Shown: positions 33,468-39,725, counted from the first letter of the stretch. The stretch: 64,000 nt of DNA from Theodoxus fluviatilis (GCA_034096865.1 JAWQFJ010006313.1:42501-106500), one strand, 5' to 3'. Translations and numbers: made by a program. The notes: a model not told the origin generated them from the sequence alone.

Positions 33468-33864
33468 CACACACACACACAGCAGAGGGATTGCACAGGC
33501 AAGGAACTTGGGTGAAGCAGTTCTAATTACCAATGAACTTGATGTTGCCAAGCATCTTCTTCTTTGCCAGATGATACTGCTCCAGCTCTTCGTCAGTGAG
33601 CGGGACATCTTTCCGGTCATATGCTGAAAGTATATGGTCCACTTCAGTAATCTCACTTGGAACAAAACTCTGTCACACGAAAGCTTTTTACTTTCAAATT
33701 AAAAGATTTTTTTTTCTTTCAAAATCGTTTATTGTAGTCTTTGGCCAGAGGGTCTGGAGGAATATGCTGATAAACTGGTTTTCCAACGCATGCTCACCTT
33801 CAGTGGCTCTGGATCGGTTCTCAAATTCATCCTGGCACTTGTTCAGCAACAGACGGCGGAAGGT
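11568..33864 (-). CDS. EIF4G2: eIF4G2 (DAP5/p97/NAT1), 5'-incomplete gene, 19 coding exons
   Basis: Translation factor related to eIF4G that supports cap-independent or alternative initiation by binding eIF4A, eIF2-beta and eIF3, but lacks the eIF4E/PABP-binding N-terminus. The 19 exons total 2409 bp (802 residues plus stop) and every junction agrees in phase. Domains in order: MIF4G from FRRLLLNKCQDEFENR through KMLGNIKFIGELGKL, EDLECLCQIMRTVGPRLD and MNQYFDRI; a linker with the conserved GTGPGVIQ block, an RG/Gln-rich stretch and ISLRPxxxF-like SLRPVKNF; MA3 from EELKKTV to LFLLCLQQL; and W2 from CDRRKERMLEILED to the acidic end EEEEDDE. Compared with the human protein (about 907 residues), the N-terminal ~160 residues, including the start, are missing. 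The human start is a GUG, but the start here cannot be judged. Introns are rich in minisatellites and transposons. Confidence 0.93.
12240..13944. repeat. 18-bp minisatellite inside the last eIF4G2 intron
   Basis: About 95 units of GACAAGACAAAGACGGAG, with G/A variants, a 17-bp form (GGGGACAAG), and interspersed longer variants (ACCACACAAAGACGG, CCTCCACACAAAGACGG). The unit has no stop in any of six frames, which explains the >580-residue artefact ORFs on both strands. The array ends only about 10 bases inside the intron from the exon 18 donor. Confidence 0.97.
13952..14073 (-). CDS. EIF4G2: eIF4G2 exon 18 (W2)
   Basis: Acceptor TTTTGACAG, donor CAG|gtgggt. Encodes MLLRFFMYFYDLEVVEEDAF and PGKGEALFQ, near-identical to the animal DAP5 W2 core. 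The frame stays open through the donor into the adjacent minisatellite (next stop at 12212). Confidence 0.95.
14172..14213. repeat. (AT)n microsatellite
   Basis: About 21 AT dinucleotides in the intron between eIF4G2 exons 17 and 18. Confidence 0.95.
14413..14509 (-). CDS. EIF4G2: eIF4G2 exon 17 (W2)
   Basis: Acceptor CTTGCTTGCAG, donor AAAG|gtgggt. Encodes GILQMFLHNNMNLQLVTLYA and YSYNNKFPK, matching the family's helix pair before the FPKGMLLRFF block. Ends in phase 1. Confidence 0.94.
14793..14904 (-). CDS. EIF4G2: eIF4G2 exon 16 (W2)
   Basis: Acceptor CTTGATTGCAG, donor AAG|gtgtgt. Encodes ILRYVAEESTLVVGG and KSLQEKEKELLDKMK. The loop between them is species-specific; the rest aligns with the W2 domain. 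Confidence 0.92.
14984..15572. repeat. CAGACAGTCAGG-type minisatellite (about 12-16 bp)
   Basis: Irregular array of GCAGACAGT, CAGGAAGT and AAACAGAAAGT modules, in the intron between exons 15 and 16 of eIF4G2. Open frames on both strands are artefacts. Confidence 0.95.
15929..16133 (-). CDS. EIF4G2: eIF4G2 exon 15 (start of W2)
   Basis: Acceptor TCTTGGTCAG, donor CTAG|gtaatt. Encodes CDRRKERMLEILEDRGLSF, FPLLRIQSELWKQI, IFKWVKDKV and GFIRVLTT, the hallmark DAP5 W2 opening. Confidence 0.95.
16518..16580. repeat. CA-rich microsatellite abutting the exon 14 donor
   Basis: Runs of (CA)n with GAC interruptions sit directly inside the intron, so the donor reads G|gtgagtgtgtg and continues as TG repeat. 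Confidence 0.9.
16584..16842 (-). CDS. EIF4G2: eIF4G2 exon 14 (end of MA3)
   Basis: 259 bp. Encodes GFEVVMNKMNELEEELPLVR, LAAWAVAESVISFSELA, PLFLLCLQQLHKVRDKPWL and KINLQNMLP. It corresponds to the second MA3 helical half of DAP5 and the linker to W2. Confidence 0.95.
17226..18390 (+). repeat. Receptor-motif (TCAAGGTCA/DR0) element with duplicated middle module
   Basis: Full-length copy running from the AAGAAGGGCAAAGCCCATAC head to the TTTGCTTCGCATGCGAGTCA tail. Head GACTCACATGC and tail GCATGCGAGTC form a short inverted repeat. The block starting GTATAACATGTGTACTACAA occurs twice (about 17590 and 17925), so an internal module is duplicated. Lies in the eIF4G2 intron between exons 13 and 14. 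Confidence 0.85.
18527..18606 (-). CDS. EIF4G2: eIF4G2 exon 13 (MA3)
   Basis: Acceptor GATTCTTGCAG, donor GAG|gtaatt. Encodes TDRENVIKLNATLKSEGMLT and PDQFME, equivalent to the MA3 stretch that follows the SLDRSDEDKE region in vertebrates. Confidence 0.92.
18890..19975. repeat. 32-bp minisatellite in an eIF4G2 intron
   Basis: About 34 units of GGTGGAGCCAGACAGGAGAG followed by GAACCTATACAG. As 32 is not a multiple of three and no stop arises, all three plus frames stay open, giving 317-347-residue artefact ORFs. Confidence 0.97.
20422..20474 (-). CDS. EIF4G2: eIF4G2 exon 12 (MA3)
   Basis: 53-bp exon; acceptor GCATTGCAG, donor ATCAG|gtatg. Encodes YVPEMVSQLLLGCLEKS, matching the FLPEMLSKV...LDRS segment of vertebrate DAP5. 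Flanking phases agree. Confidence 0.93.
20930..21250. repeat. Direct duplication of the piggyBac 2 zinc-tail region
   Basis: About 150 bp containing GTCCTCTTGGGTGTGGTACT and GGAGCTGAGTCAG is present twice (about 20930-21085 and 21095-21240), with several substitutions. Confidence 0.75.
21150..23735 (-). pseudogene. piggyBac family 2 transposase remnants, with apparent intron
   Basis: Pieces run from an ATG at 23735 (MASGREQRSELEEAL). Next is an N-terminal block near 23260-23050 (RVTDEEITRMLAILIHMG). A segment to 22927 ends LRQ at a gtgagt donor; after acceptor TTTTCAG (22582) comes FKALYQPGQNICIDEAL (first Asp), then STKWGMKLYEV, MLFVDNYYCSP (second Asp) and GVDKSDQMIAY (third Asp). A frameshift near 21960 breaks it; the downstream frame carries LKWWEKLAFHLITLVMIQ. 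The end is a Cys-rich tail (CIVCYAKLARSG, CGKPLCLHPCFEQYH). At least one stop near 23270 and one frameshift make it dead. Confidence 0.8.
21378..21752. repeat. 24-bp minisatellite within the piggyBac 2 transposase linker
   Basis: About 16 units of GGGACTGGGGGAGGCACTGG then TGCT. On the coding (minus) strand it reads VPAPVPPP in frame, extending the linker between the catalytic core and the zinc tail. Confidence 0.93.
23993..24673. mobile_element. piggyBac-type MITE, TTAA-bounded, adjacent to family 2 element
   Basis: Termini TTAACTCACTGGAGTCGT (left) and, inverted, TTAACTCACTAGAGTCGT (right); 681 bp without coding capacity. Its left TTAA is the right TTAA of the larger neighbouring element. 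Confidence 0.85.
24900..24982 (-). CDS. EIF4G2: eIF4G2 exon 11 (MA3)
   Basis: Acceptor TTACTTTCAG, donor AGAAA|gtgagt, 83 bp, ends in phase 2. Encodes DTILKDFIQNNDNNDSVNAI then RELSIPRK, equivalent to TETVVTEYLNSG...AVNGVREM in vertebrates. Confidence 0.93.
25042..25122 (-). CDS. EIF4G2: Candidate 27-codon cassette exon of eIF4G2 (MA3)
   Basis: An open 81-bp segment with a perfect donor (TTTT|gtaagt) and a possible acceptor CTGTAGAAGAG|ATC. It encodes IVMEKIIVFALDKRCSIAEV and VIYLNDF. Both borders are phase 0, so inclusion or skipping keeps frame. Joining exon 10 directly to exon 11 gives LKKTV-DTILKDF, which aligns with vertebrate DAP5 without a gap, so this piece is an insertion if used. 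The stronger acceptor at 25128 (CTGCTGTAG|AAGAG) would break frame. It may be an alternative exon or a pseudoexon. Confidence 0.4.
25139..25330 (-). repeat. SINE, nearly complete copy, minus orientation
   Basis: Read on the minus strand: a head CCCCCTGTGGGTTCGGGGTA, AATTGACCCACCGCTTCTCC, a body with GTGACTTGATTTGCGTTTAC, and a tail GGCCGTAAAACACC with CCATCC repeats. The same element occurs at 28468-28655. Its 3' end touches the candidate cassette exon's acceptor. Confidence 0.75.
25390..25995 (+). repeat. SINE copy whose 79-bp head is tandemly amplified six-fold
   Basis: Six units of 79 bp (CCATTCACACAAGTCCTGTT ... ATTGCGTCTCCCTATG) fill 25390-25866. They match, with divergence, the head of the SINE at 28468 (GGGTTnGGGGT..GAATnGnCCCAnnGnnTCTCCCTA). 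After the last unit the SINE body and tail continue (ACAAGGGA; TGGCCTACAAAGGCTGATAG; CATTCATTCATT). Confidence 0.75.
26040..26129 (-). CDS. EIF4G2: eIF4G2 exon 10 (linker to start of MA3)
   Basis: Acceptor CCACTGCAG, donor GTG|gtaagt, 90 bp phase 0. Encodes PQITIKQANPDKAKSN then NFSKEELKKTV; the EELKK start marks the first MA3 helix. Confidence 0.92.
26397..26463. repeat. (CACG)n/(CA)n microsatellite
   Basis: Mixed CACG and CA units within the eIF4G2 intron between exons 9 and 10. Confidence 0.93.
26466..26768. mobile_element. MITE-like repeat with GTGGTTACGGTAAC termini, copy 1
   Basis: Starts TAGTTGTGGTTGAGGAAACA and ends CATTACCGTAACCACA, with internal landmarks GGATTCCCTGAGTG and GTTTAGGGTTGGCAGA shared with the copies at 31188 and 60069. 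Confidence 0.6.
26897..27231 (-). CDS. EIF4G2: eIF4G2 exon 9 (linker, RG/G-rich and Gln run)
   Basis: 335 bp, acceptor CCATTTCAG, donor CAG|gtgagc. Encodes a GRGRG and poly-Gly stretch, DLPPRFVRMGQQQQQQ, EEVSLRPVKNFILK and a Pro-rich tail ending PIMAKQ. DLPPRF and SLRP correspond to the vertebrate DMPPRF...ISLRP blocks. The Gly/Gln runs are unusual compared with vertebrates. Confidence 0.9.
27521..27646 (-). CDS. EIF4G2: eIF4G2 exon 8 (linker)
   Basis: 126 bp; acceptor GATGGCAG, donor CAAG|gtaagc. Encodes YQNNFNRRQEGGSPRNGR and a NQQNQQNQQ stretch, an Asn/Gln-rich disordered linker. Confidence 0.88.
28039..28143 (-). CDS. EIF4G2: eIF4G2 exon 7 (linker, GTGPGVIQ motif)
   Basis: 105 bp; acceptor GTTTGCAG, donor CAAG|gtgagt. 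Encodes NSIGTGPGVIQVDNFAPQFP and SISRNNRNNMPNQ. IGTGPGVIQ is conserved across animal DAP5 proteins. Confidence 0.92.
28468..28655 (+). repeat. SINE, nearly complete copy
   Basis: Same element as 25139-25330: CCATGTGGGTTTGGTTTAAG head, CGTGTCTCCCTACGCGATTC, ACCATGACTTGATTTGCGTT, and GGCCGTAAAAGCC with CCATCC tail. Lies just downstream of eIF4G2 exon 6. Confidence 0.75.
28709..28868 (-). CDS. EIF4G2: eIF4G2 exon 6 (linker)
   Basis: 160 bp; acceptor GTCTTGCAG, donor ATGG|gtaagt. Encodes EMGVYIPSPTAGGRDRGMMS and LGDLFGPPPVGTM, aligning with the vertebrate DLGVFIPAPMAQG...LADMFGQMPGS region. Confidence 0.93.
29014..29086. repeat. (CA)n microsatellite
   Basis: About 36 CA units in the intron between eIF4G2 exons 5 and 6. 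Confidence 0.95.
29703..30900 (-). mobile_element. Mini-hAT transposon with short TSD
   Basis: Inverted ends CAGGGCTGCCTACCC (left) and CAGGCCTGCCTACCC (right, inverted), flanked by the direct repeat TGATAG (29697-29702 and 30901-30906). Sub-terminal ACGGAAAT..CCG sequences are also shared. Fits a hAT-superfamily deletion derivative of 1.2 kb. Confidence 0.8.
29897..30556 (-). CDS. hAT-derived chimera: BED-type zinc finger fused to hAT C-terminal domain
   Basis: An intact ORF of 219 residues from the ATG at 30556 (an upstream in-frame ATG at 30643 would give 248). N-terminus MASKRKPSDCVSELSKKQRR, then a finger with CTTCDNQFSI and ERHVEGPKH (C-x2-C...H-x5-H spacing), then a short linker ending YFTPPPSKVSQID. 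The second half is the family's dimerisation region: LPMVMLAIMTIPHSSAHCER, IFSVVRKNKTHFRGSMGSDT, LEALVVAKSR. The catalytic RNase H-like DDE core and helical insertion, hundreds of residues in hATs, are absent, yet the frame continues cleanly. It cannot be an active transposase; it could bind transposon ends or dimerise with full-length enzyme. Located in an eIF4G2 intron on the same strand. Confidence 0.75.
   Translation of the reverse strand: MASKRKPSDCVSELSKKQRRSQVYIPAYTEKYPFIVRGTTDSTVKCTTCDNQFSISSGGANDIERHVEGPKHVKKNEEKKVAAAQKPISEYFTPPPSKVSQIDIDVIRAEAMMVDLTVELNLPMAALDKLSVGVGEDLLFPHLPMVMLAIMTIPHSSAHCERIFSVVRKNKTHFRGSMGSDTLEALVVAKSRPGQALDRNYSVKDLKGLKSAYYQSLSQ
31045..31116 (-). CDS. EIF4G2: eIF4G2 exon 5 (after MIF4G)
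   Basis: 72 bp phase 0; acceptor TCCTTGCAG, donor GAA|gtaagt. Encodes WVPRRVAFDHRPKTISQIRL then EAAE, matching WVPRKAFLDNGPKTINQIR of vertebrate DAP5. Confidence 0.95.
31188..31452. mobile_element. MITE-like repeat with GTGGTTACGGTAAC termini, copy 2
   Basis: Begins AAATTGTGGTTAAGGTAACA, ends TTACTGTAACCATAAC; shares TTGGGTCAGTAGGTTAGCC, GGATTCCCAGAGTGG and GTTTAGGGTTGACAGA with copies 1 and 3. Confidence 0.65.
31551..32427 (+). repeat. Receptor-motif (TCAAGGTCA/DR0) element, complete copy
   Basis: From the AAGAAGGGCAAAGCTCATAC head to the TTTGCTTCGCATGTGAGTCA tail. About a dozen exact TCAAGGTCA/TGACCTTGA sites are visible. Four full DR0 15-mers occur at 31624-31638, 31872-31886, 32028-32042 and 32191-32205. 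A CGGACGGACG tract precedes the tail. Intron between exons 4 and 5 of eIF4G2. Confidence 0.87.
32517..32627 (-). CDS. EIF4G2: eIF4G2 exon 4 (MIF4G)
   Basis: 111 bp; acceptor GATTTCAG, donor AAA|gtaagc. Encodes AWMNQYFDRIKRLIVHSDLP and ARIRFMLRDCVDLRNNK, the last MIF4G helices (RIRF/LQDVLDLR in vertebrates). Confidence 0.95.
32848..33017 (-). CDS. EIF4G2: eIF4G2 exon 3 (MIF4G)
   Basis: 170 bp; acceptor CTATTCAG, donor AAG|gtgagt. Encodes ELGKLQMLHEGILHKCIKQL, LEKKKHTQIRDTSEDLECLC and QIMRTVGPRLDTARAK, the eIF4A-contacting core of MIF4G. Confidence 0.96.
33388..33482. repeat. (CT)n(CA)n microsatellite
   Basis: Compound microsatellite in the intron between eIF4G2 exons 2 and 3. Confidence 0.95.
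33531..33623 (-). CDS. EIF4G2: eIF4G2 exon 2 of those found (MIF4G)
   Basis: 93 bp; acceptor CTTTCAG, donor TTG|gtaatt. Encodes YDRKDVPLTDEELEQYHLAK and KKMLGNIKFI; KMLGNIKFIGELGKL spans the junction with the next exon. Confidence 0.95.
33798..33864 (-). CDS. EIF4G2: eIF4G2 most upstream exon found (MIF4G)
   Basis: 67 bp; acceptor GTCTGCAG, donor GAAG|gtgagc. Encodes TFRRLLLNKCQDEFENRSRA, the TTFRRLLISKLQDEFENR block of DAP5. As it starts at an acceptor in phase 0, further 5' exons must exist; none was recognised upstream. Confidence 0.95.
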
Positions 33865-34012
33865 CTGCAGTTGGAAAAGACAAGGCTCCAGTCAGCAATC
33901 ACTGTCAAGTTCCATGTTTCCCACCAGCAAAGACATGGATTGTTTTACTTGACTGTGTTGATCCATGCAACTTTGACATCAAGCTTACCAATAACTTGTA
34001 ATCGAAAACTTA

Positions 34013-34131
34013 ACAAGAAGGGCAAAGCCCATACGACTCACATGCTTGACCTTGACCTTTACATGACCTTGACCTTCAGGTGACCTTCAAGGTCAAGGCC
34101 AATCAACTACACCTAGCAATGACACCATACA
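34013..34131 (+). repeat. Receptor-motif element, left part, interrupted by hAT
   Basis: Starts AAGAAGGGCAAAGCCCATAC and stops at ACACCATACA where the hAT terminus begins. The right part resumes at 39086, about 450 bp further along the element. Confidence 0.8.
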
Positions 34132-34369
34132 CAAGGTTCGTACAGGTTTTTAGATACAAAATTCCATGACTTTTCCATGACCTTCAACAACATTTTCCAT
34201 GACCTAGCGTACTGTGATACATGACAATTTTAAAGAGAAAAGTGTAGGGCGCACGACCAAACTCACGCACAATACACCCGTTGTAAAAAAATTCTAATTC
34301 TTGTTATTATTTTTACAGCAGATTGATTCAAAAACTGACAAATGCAGAAAATTTTCAAACAAGTACTCC

Positions 34370-34986
34370 TTAACTCTCTGGCAACGTAACGCCCCATATG
34401 GGGCGTTAGGAACAAAAAATTCCTGTATTCTCACCAAAGGTCTAAGGGAGGCAACTCCAGTTTAGAATTATGTAGTAACCATATTTCCACAGTGAGTTAC
34501 CTTTCTTTATAATTTCTTTTGAGGGGAGTTTGAATCAGTGAATTTTTTATGTGAACACCCTATGTTTTGCAAAAATGGCCGACAACTACTTTTCCGTGAA
34601 AATCTATCAATTTATATAGTGATTTTTCTTTTCTAGGTGCCTTTTTTATATTGCAAATGCTATCAGAATATAGGTAAATATATTGGCATTGTTTTTGCAT
34701 TTCAGATTTTTTTTTTTGAAGGCACCATTCCAGCATTTTTCAATTCTTGCAACTTGACTGACGATTTTTGAACTTTTTTTTTGTTTTTTGTTTTTGCTGA
34801 TTACATGCATTATTTCAGTAGATATAACTCAAATCATGCACATTGAAACATTTTGATCATGATTTGTTTGAATTAAGTGAATAAATATCTTTTATTTGAT
34901 ATATAGCTTTTGTCATTATTTCATGGCTTTCTATTTTTGTTAGATTTTTGAAAATGCTTGAAAAACCTACGTTGCGAGTGAGTTAA
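34370..34986. mobile_element. piggyBac-type MITE, TTAA-bounded
   Basis: TTAACTCTCTGGCAACGTA at left and inverted TTAACTCACTCGCAACGTA at right; 617 bp, no coding capacity. Contains the short palindrome CGCCCCATATGGGGCG near its left end. Confidence 0.8.
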
Positions 34987-35159
34987 CGCACGCTGAATGT
35001 GGTAATCGAGCACAAACAGGTGGAAAATTTCCGCCTATTTTCTCCTTTCAAGCGCACAATCCGGGCGCTAGACAAAAAGTAGATTCATCGTACATTAACA
35101 TCGAATATAGCGTTGGAAGGGGGAAATCTTGTAGAATCCGAGGGTGTTTTTGTACGAAA

Positions 35160-35640
35160 GCGGGAGTGAGCAAATTTTAACAAAATGTCCAATGACGTTC
35201 GAACTTTCATCCATAACTCGTCTTTCGATTTTCACCGGAAGTTCAAACATACACCGAACGAAAGATCAATCTTTCCTCTAATGAGTAGTTAAGTTTCAAC
35301 TTGATCAAATGAGAAACTTCAACGGACGAGTATTTAGAAGAGACCAACCCGAGTCGCGAAATGCAAACTCCGTCGAGCCACCGCGAGTCGGTAGTGGCGG
35401 AGGGTGTTTTTTTTTTTTACGTAATCGGCTTGTATGTTCTCAACGGAAATAAGACGGATTAACACAAAACTACACGACACATGTTCTTGAAACCTTCTGC
35501 TTCATAAACAACTTTCATTCTTGTTTTTATTCACAATATTTTGTGGATTGTCCACAATTAGCCATGAAAGTGAAGTGGTATTGCCGAGTGCATTTTGGCT
35601 AGTACTGTAGTAGCGCAAAGATTTGATACAAATTACCATG
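35160..35640 (-). repeat. Interspersed repeat leader (shared with 52170-52560)
   Basis: On the minus strand it shares TCATGGCTAATTGTGGACAA, TTCAAGAACATGTG, AAGCCGATTACGTAAAA-like sequence and GCGACTCGGGTTGGTCTCTT with 52170-52560. At that site it leads into a tandem array; here the array is absent. Confidence 0.7.
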
Positions 35641-36079
35641 GAATCCTACCACTAGTTAAAAAAAATTAGACAACTCAGAAAGACTTTCATCTTTCATGTT
35701 ACATTGGTATTTTGTGTTATTGATATGTGCGAATCCTAGAAAAAAGTGGATTCTATCGAACCGACGGCCACTTCCGGTCTGATGAAATTTCTTCGAACAT
35801 CGCGTGCGGCGTCTATTTAGCACTCGCTGAAGGTCCCGAGTTCTACAATACTTTTTCCAATATGTGCAAAATATTGCAATAAATATCTTCCTATCTGATT
35901 GTTCTAGCATAAACTGAAACAAAAACCTTAATAAACTAACCAATTTCAGCTGATTTGTCCGTCAAAATCGCATCTGCGCCGTCACGCTCTTACTCGCCAT
36001 GAATCATTGTGTGATTTTGACGGTCATGCTATTTACCAAAATGGCGCTAATGTCTTCGAAATGGCTTAGAAATGAGCAT

Positions 36080-37602
36080 ATATCCCACTCGCTTCGGATG
36101 GAACGCGCACGTTGCATCCCCCCTTCGCTTCGGGAGCGACGCACGCGTCTCATCTTACCCTCGTGGTGTTTACGTCGAGATCTAAAATTAGCAACGGTAA
36201 TGGCCGACTTATCGCAATGCCTGCTGGGAAGCAGAGTGACTGCGCACTACGCTAGTCCAAGTTTGATCAAAATCGGACAAGTTTTAGCTGTGTTGTGGCG
36301 ATTTTTGTCGAGATTTCGACTGACGTTCTGAATTTTTTCGCGTCATGTCCGATTTCGCATCGGATAAGAGCGAAGGAAGCGACATCGATGCCAATTTTAA
36401 TTCTGATTTCGACGATGTCGATGCGCCGGAAGATCCGCTTCAATAGGACCAGTGGATGCGAGATGTTGGAGGAGGAATCGTCGGAGGAAGAGTTTCTAGG
36501 CTTCCAAGGATCGTGGCAGACAGAAAATTTTCGTTCTCGCACACGACACGCGTCATGTCCGACTCAGCATCGGATGAGAGCGAAGGAAACGACATTGATG
36601 CCGATTCTAATTCTGATTTCGACGATGTCGATGCGCCGGAAGATCCGCTTCAATAGGACCAGTGGATGCGAGAGATGTTGGAGGAGGAAGAGTTTCTAGG
36701 CTTCCAAGGATCGTGGCAGACAGAAAATTTTCGTTCTCGCACGTGCTCAAGGAGTGAAGATTGACATCCCCTCGGACGCAAAGCCTCTTCATGTCTTCTC
36801 TCTGATCTTCACACACGCGATGTGGGAAAACGACTTGTGACAGAGACAAATCGATATGCTGAGAGAGAGAGAGAGAGAGAGACAGAGGAATCCACCTCCT
36901 GCCAGCTCCAAGTGATGTAAAAAAAATCATGATTTTTGAAAGACTTTATCACTTGGTAATGCATGCTTATTTTTGAAAGACTTTATCACTTGCTAATTAA
37001 TCCATGCCTATTTTTGAAAGACTTTATCACTTGCAAATGCATGTCTTGCACCTTTTCTCTTTATATTATCTGTCATGTCATGCATGTGCTTCATGTTTAC
37101 CTTTATCTGAGTGAAAAAAGGCATGGTGAAAATTACTTTGTGATCATGTAAAAAAAAAATTTTTTTTTGCGATTTCATGTCATGTACCATATTTGCTGTA
37201 TCTCATGAACAAATTGATTTAGAACTTTGCATTTTGTTTCAGCAGATAGCTAAATGAGTAAATTATCCATTAAGAGTCTGTTTTGAGCTTATTTGGGAGG
37301 TTTTCTTTCTAAAAACCATAATTTTAAACTGAAAATCAAGGTGAATGTGTCCGTTTTTGCACTATTTTCTAATTTTAAAAAATCATTCCTAAATTTTAAC
37401 TTGTATTGTGTTGTATTTGATTGTATGAGCTTGTAGCAATGGATGTCAGCTTTAAGACAATGCTTATTTTGTGTCTCTGTGATTGTTACAAGTGGAGTTA
37501 ATAAATTTTTTGTAAACGTACCCGACTTCTTCAGTTTTTCTGAAAAAGGCTCAGGTTTTCAGGACTCTTTTGTGTATACCGTCATAGTGTCTAATGGGTT
37601 AA
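36080..37602 (+). mobile_element. piggyBac family 1 deletion derivative
   Basis: Same ends as the complete element at 53714-56372. The right terminus CTAATGGGTTAA (37591-37602) is intact; the left (TATCCCACTCGCTTCGGATG) has lost its TTAACCCATT identity. It retains the transposase start region, then most of the gene is deleted and the 3' non-coding part follows (AAAAGGCATGGTGAAAAT, AGTGGAGTTAATAAATTT). Confidence 0.85.
36343..36760 (+). pseudogene. piggyBac family 1 transposase N-terminus, tandemly duplicated
   Basis: The first ~70 codons (ATGTCCGATTTCGCATCGGA ...) appear twice (from 36343 and 36555, about 212 bp apart), both with a TAG shortly after GAAGATCCGCTTCAA. The acidic SEGxDIDAxS start equals that of the intact transposase. 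Confidence 0.85.
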
Positions 37603-37689
37603 ATCGTTATCCCCTTCTTGAATATGATATATTTAAGCTATTCTAATTAAACCAGAACTATATTTGACCAAATTACGTTAGAAACAGCA

Positions 37690-38697
37690 ACATTTTGAAA
37701 CAGACATGCGGTCGCCATTTCGATCCAGCGCCAAATGGTAAATAGCAAAATCGGACATGGATATCCAGCTGTTTCTTCTGAAGTTCAGCATTCAGGGACT
37801 CATCAAAGAGCAGCACCAGAGAATCAGAAGACCGGGCCTTTGCCTTGAGCATGTCTAAGAAATGTGGCCCCAGACCAAAAGTTATCAAGTACCGGTGTCG
37901 CGAAATATTCTTTCCCTGTGCTATTTTATGGCGGAAGTGCTTCTGCGCATGCGCGAAATTGGGTGCGAAAATAAAAATTAATGTTAGTCTTTCCAACTTT
38001 CACGTCACCGTTTGCTACATTAGCAACACTGTTTTTACACTGGTTTGATCAATTCAGTGGTTTAAATCATGGCATGCAGATTGTTGTACACAATTTCGCG
38101 CATGCGCAGAAGCACTTCCGCCATAAAATATCACAGGGATAAAATATTTCGCGACACCGGGCTTTGCTTTCACTCAAGGCAAACTTGGAGGCGATGACAC
38201 TGTCGGGAAAAATGCGACGGAACAGCTCGTTCATTCCTTTGGCACTGGAGAATGAGAAGTGGGAGATGACCATTTTCAAAGTCCACAAAATTTCTGATTT
38301 CAGTGTGTCCTCTGTTGTCAAGAAAGTGTCAATCCCAGTAGATCTACTGCCACTGCCAGTGGGTGCAGGCCTAGTTTCGACCGGCGTAGCAGCGCCAGCT
38401 GGAACCACCACCTCTGAAGTACTCTCTGTCTCAGCATTTTTTGCAGTTTGAACAAAATCTGATATTCGTGTTTGACGTTTGCTCTTTTCTTCTAGGTGTT
38501 TTTTAGCACGCGCCTGGTGCGCGACACCTTTCATGTGGCTTTTCAACGCTGCCGCTTCCATGTTGGATACAGCAAAGTCTTTTTCACAAAATCGGCACTT
38601 TGCCATCCCATCCACTCTCGCTCGCATGACCCACTCACGGTATTCAGGGTCTCCTGTCCAAGAGTCTTGAAAGCGACACTTTCCAGGCATGATGATA
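37690..38697 (-). pseudogene. hAT transposase fragments split by a MITE
   Basis: The N-terminal part from 38697 (MPGKCRFQDSWTGDPEYREW) has a BED-type finger (CRFCEKDFAVSN...LKSHMKGVAH) and runs to FALSESKA near 38165. After the inverted-repeat insert (37893-38163) it resumes with FGLGPHFLDMLKA, LVLLFDESLNAELQKKQLDI and HVRF, typical of the hAT catalytic region. The rest was lost to further insertions. Confidence 0.75.
37893..38163. mobile_element. MITE with ~65-bp inverted repeats
   Basis: CCGGTGTCGCGAAATATTCT at left and its inverted near-copy at right (AATATTTCGCGACACCGG), including GGCGGAAGTGCTTCTGCGCA in both arms; about 130 bp between arms. It interrupts the hAT transposase. Confidence 0.75.
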
Positions 38698-39085
38698 ATC
38701 TGATTCTCAAAGAAACACTGCACCACAAACAATACAAGCTCTTTTCACTCTGTCCTCGCTTGAACCAACTGACCGGACTGGCGTGGAAATGAAACGAGGT
38801 CACCTAGCCAAAGAACCAATCAGGAAGCAGAAGGCACACGAGCCTTCAGAATTAATCAATGGGATGCAAGGGCACGTTTTCCTGACGTGCTCAGCGTTTA
38901 AAATTAGATTGAGAGTATCGCGCGAAGCACAGCCTAGAAAACGTATTTTTTTCATTCTTTTTTTTCTTTCTTAAATTCCATGACTTTCCATGACCTAAGT
39001 TGAAATTCCATGACTTTCCAGGCCTGGAAAATGAAAAATCAAATTCCATGACTTTCCAGGTTTTCCATGACCTGTACGAACCCTG

Positions 39086-39517
39086 TTATTAAGTTTGAAA
39101 GTTATCTTCCATAGTTCAGGGTCAAGGTCACTTCAAAATATGTATACAATCAAACTTTGAAGAGCTCCTGTGACCTTGACCTTGAAGCAAGGTCAACCAA
39201 ACTGGTATCAAAAAATAGGGCTTCCTTTGCCCTATATATCATGTATAGGTGAGGTATCCAATCTCAAAAACTTCAGAGAAAATTGAGAAAATGTGAAAAA
39301 TGGCTGTTTTTTAGACAACATTTATGGCTCCTGCGACCTTGAAGCAAGGTCAAGTCGCTATGTATGTTTTTTGAGGCCTTGTCATCATACACCATCATGC
39401 CAAATTGGGTGTTAATAGACTTAATAGTCTCCTAGATAAATCCAACGTTAAGTTTTTTACGCCCGGACGGACGACATGGGTGAGTACATAGACTCACTTT
39501 TGCTTCGCATGTGAGTC
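39086..39517 (+). repeat. Receptor-motif element, right part
   Basis: Resumes at TTATTAAGTTTGAAAGTTAT and ends TTTGCTTCGCATGTGAGTCA; carries DR0 motifs such as TGACCTTGACCTTGA near 39171. Confidence 0.85.
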
Positions 39518-39702
39518 ATAAAAGGAAAAAAGTTGGCAAGTAAGGCAAGTAAGTAGGTAGGATAGGCACTTTTATAGACATGGGAAAATAACATTTTGTA
39601 TAGTAACTGATGTTTCATACACTACTAAGAAAGCATTTCATACACATAAACTAATTGAAGTTATTGATTCCGGTGAAGGATTTACACATTTTAGGCACTC
39701 AC

Positions 39703-39725
39703 TGTGTGTGTGTGTGTGTGTGTGT

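Larger units (their letters stand above)
34132..39085 (-). mobile_element. hAT transposon, decayed, with nested insertions
   Basis: Inverted termini CAAGGTTCGTACAGGT (left) and CAGGGTTCGTACAGGT (right, inverted), followed by ATTCCATGACTTTCCA-type sub-terminal repeats on both sides. The interior has hAT transposase pieces on the minus strand and at least four other elements. No clear target duplication is visible: the flanks are different parts of the same receptor-motif repeat, so a deletion accompanied or followed insertion. Confidence 0.75.

Noticed and set aside
38067..38160. C-terminal end of the hAT N-terminal ORF
   Set aside because: The last ~30 residues are translated from the inserted inverted-repeat MITE, not from transposase.
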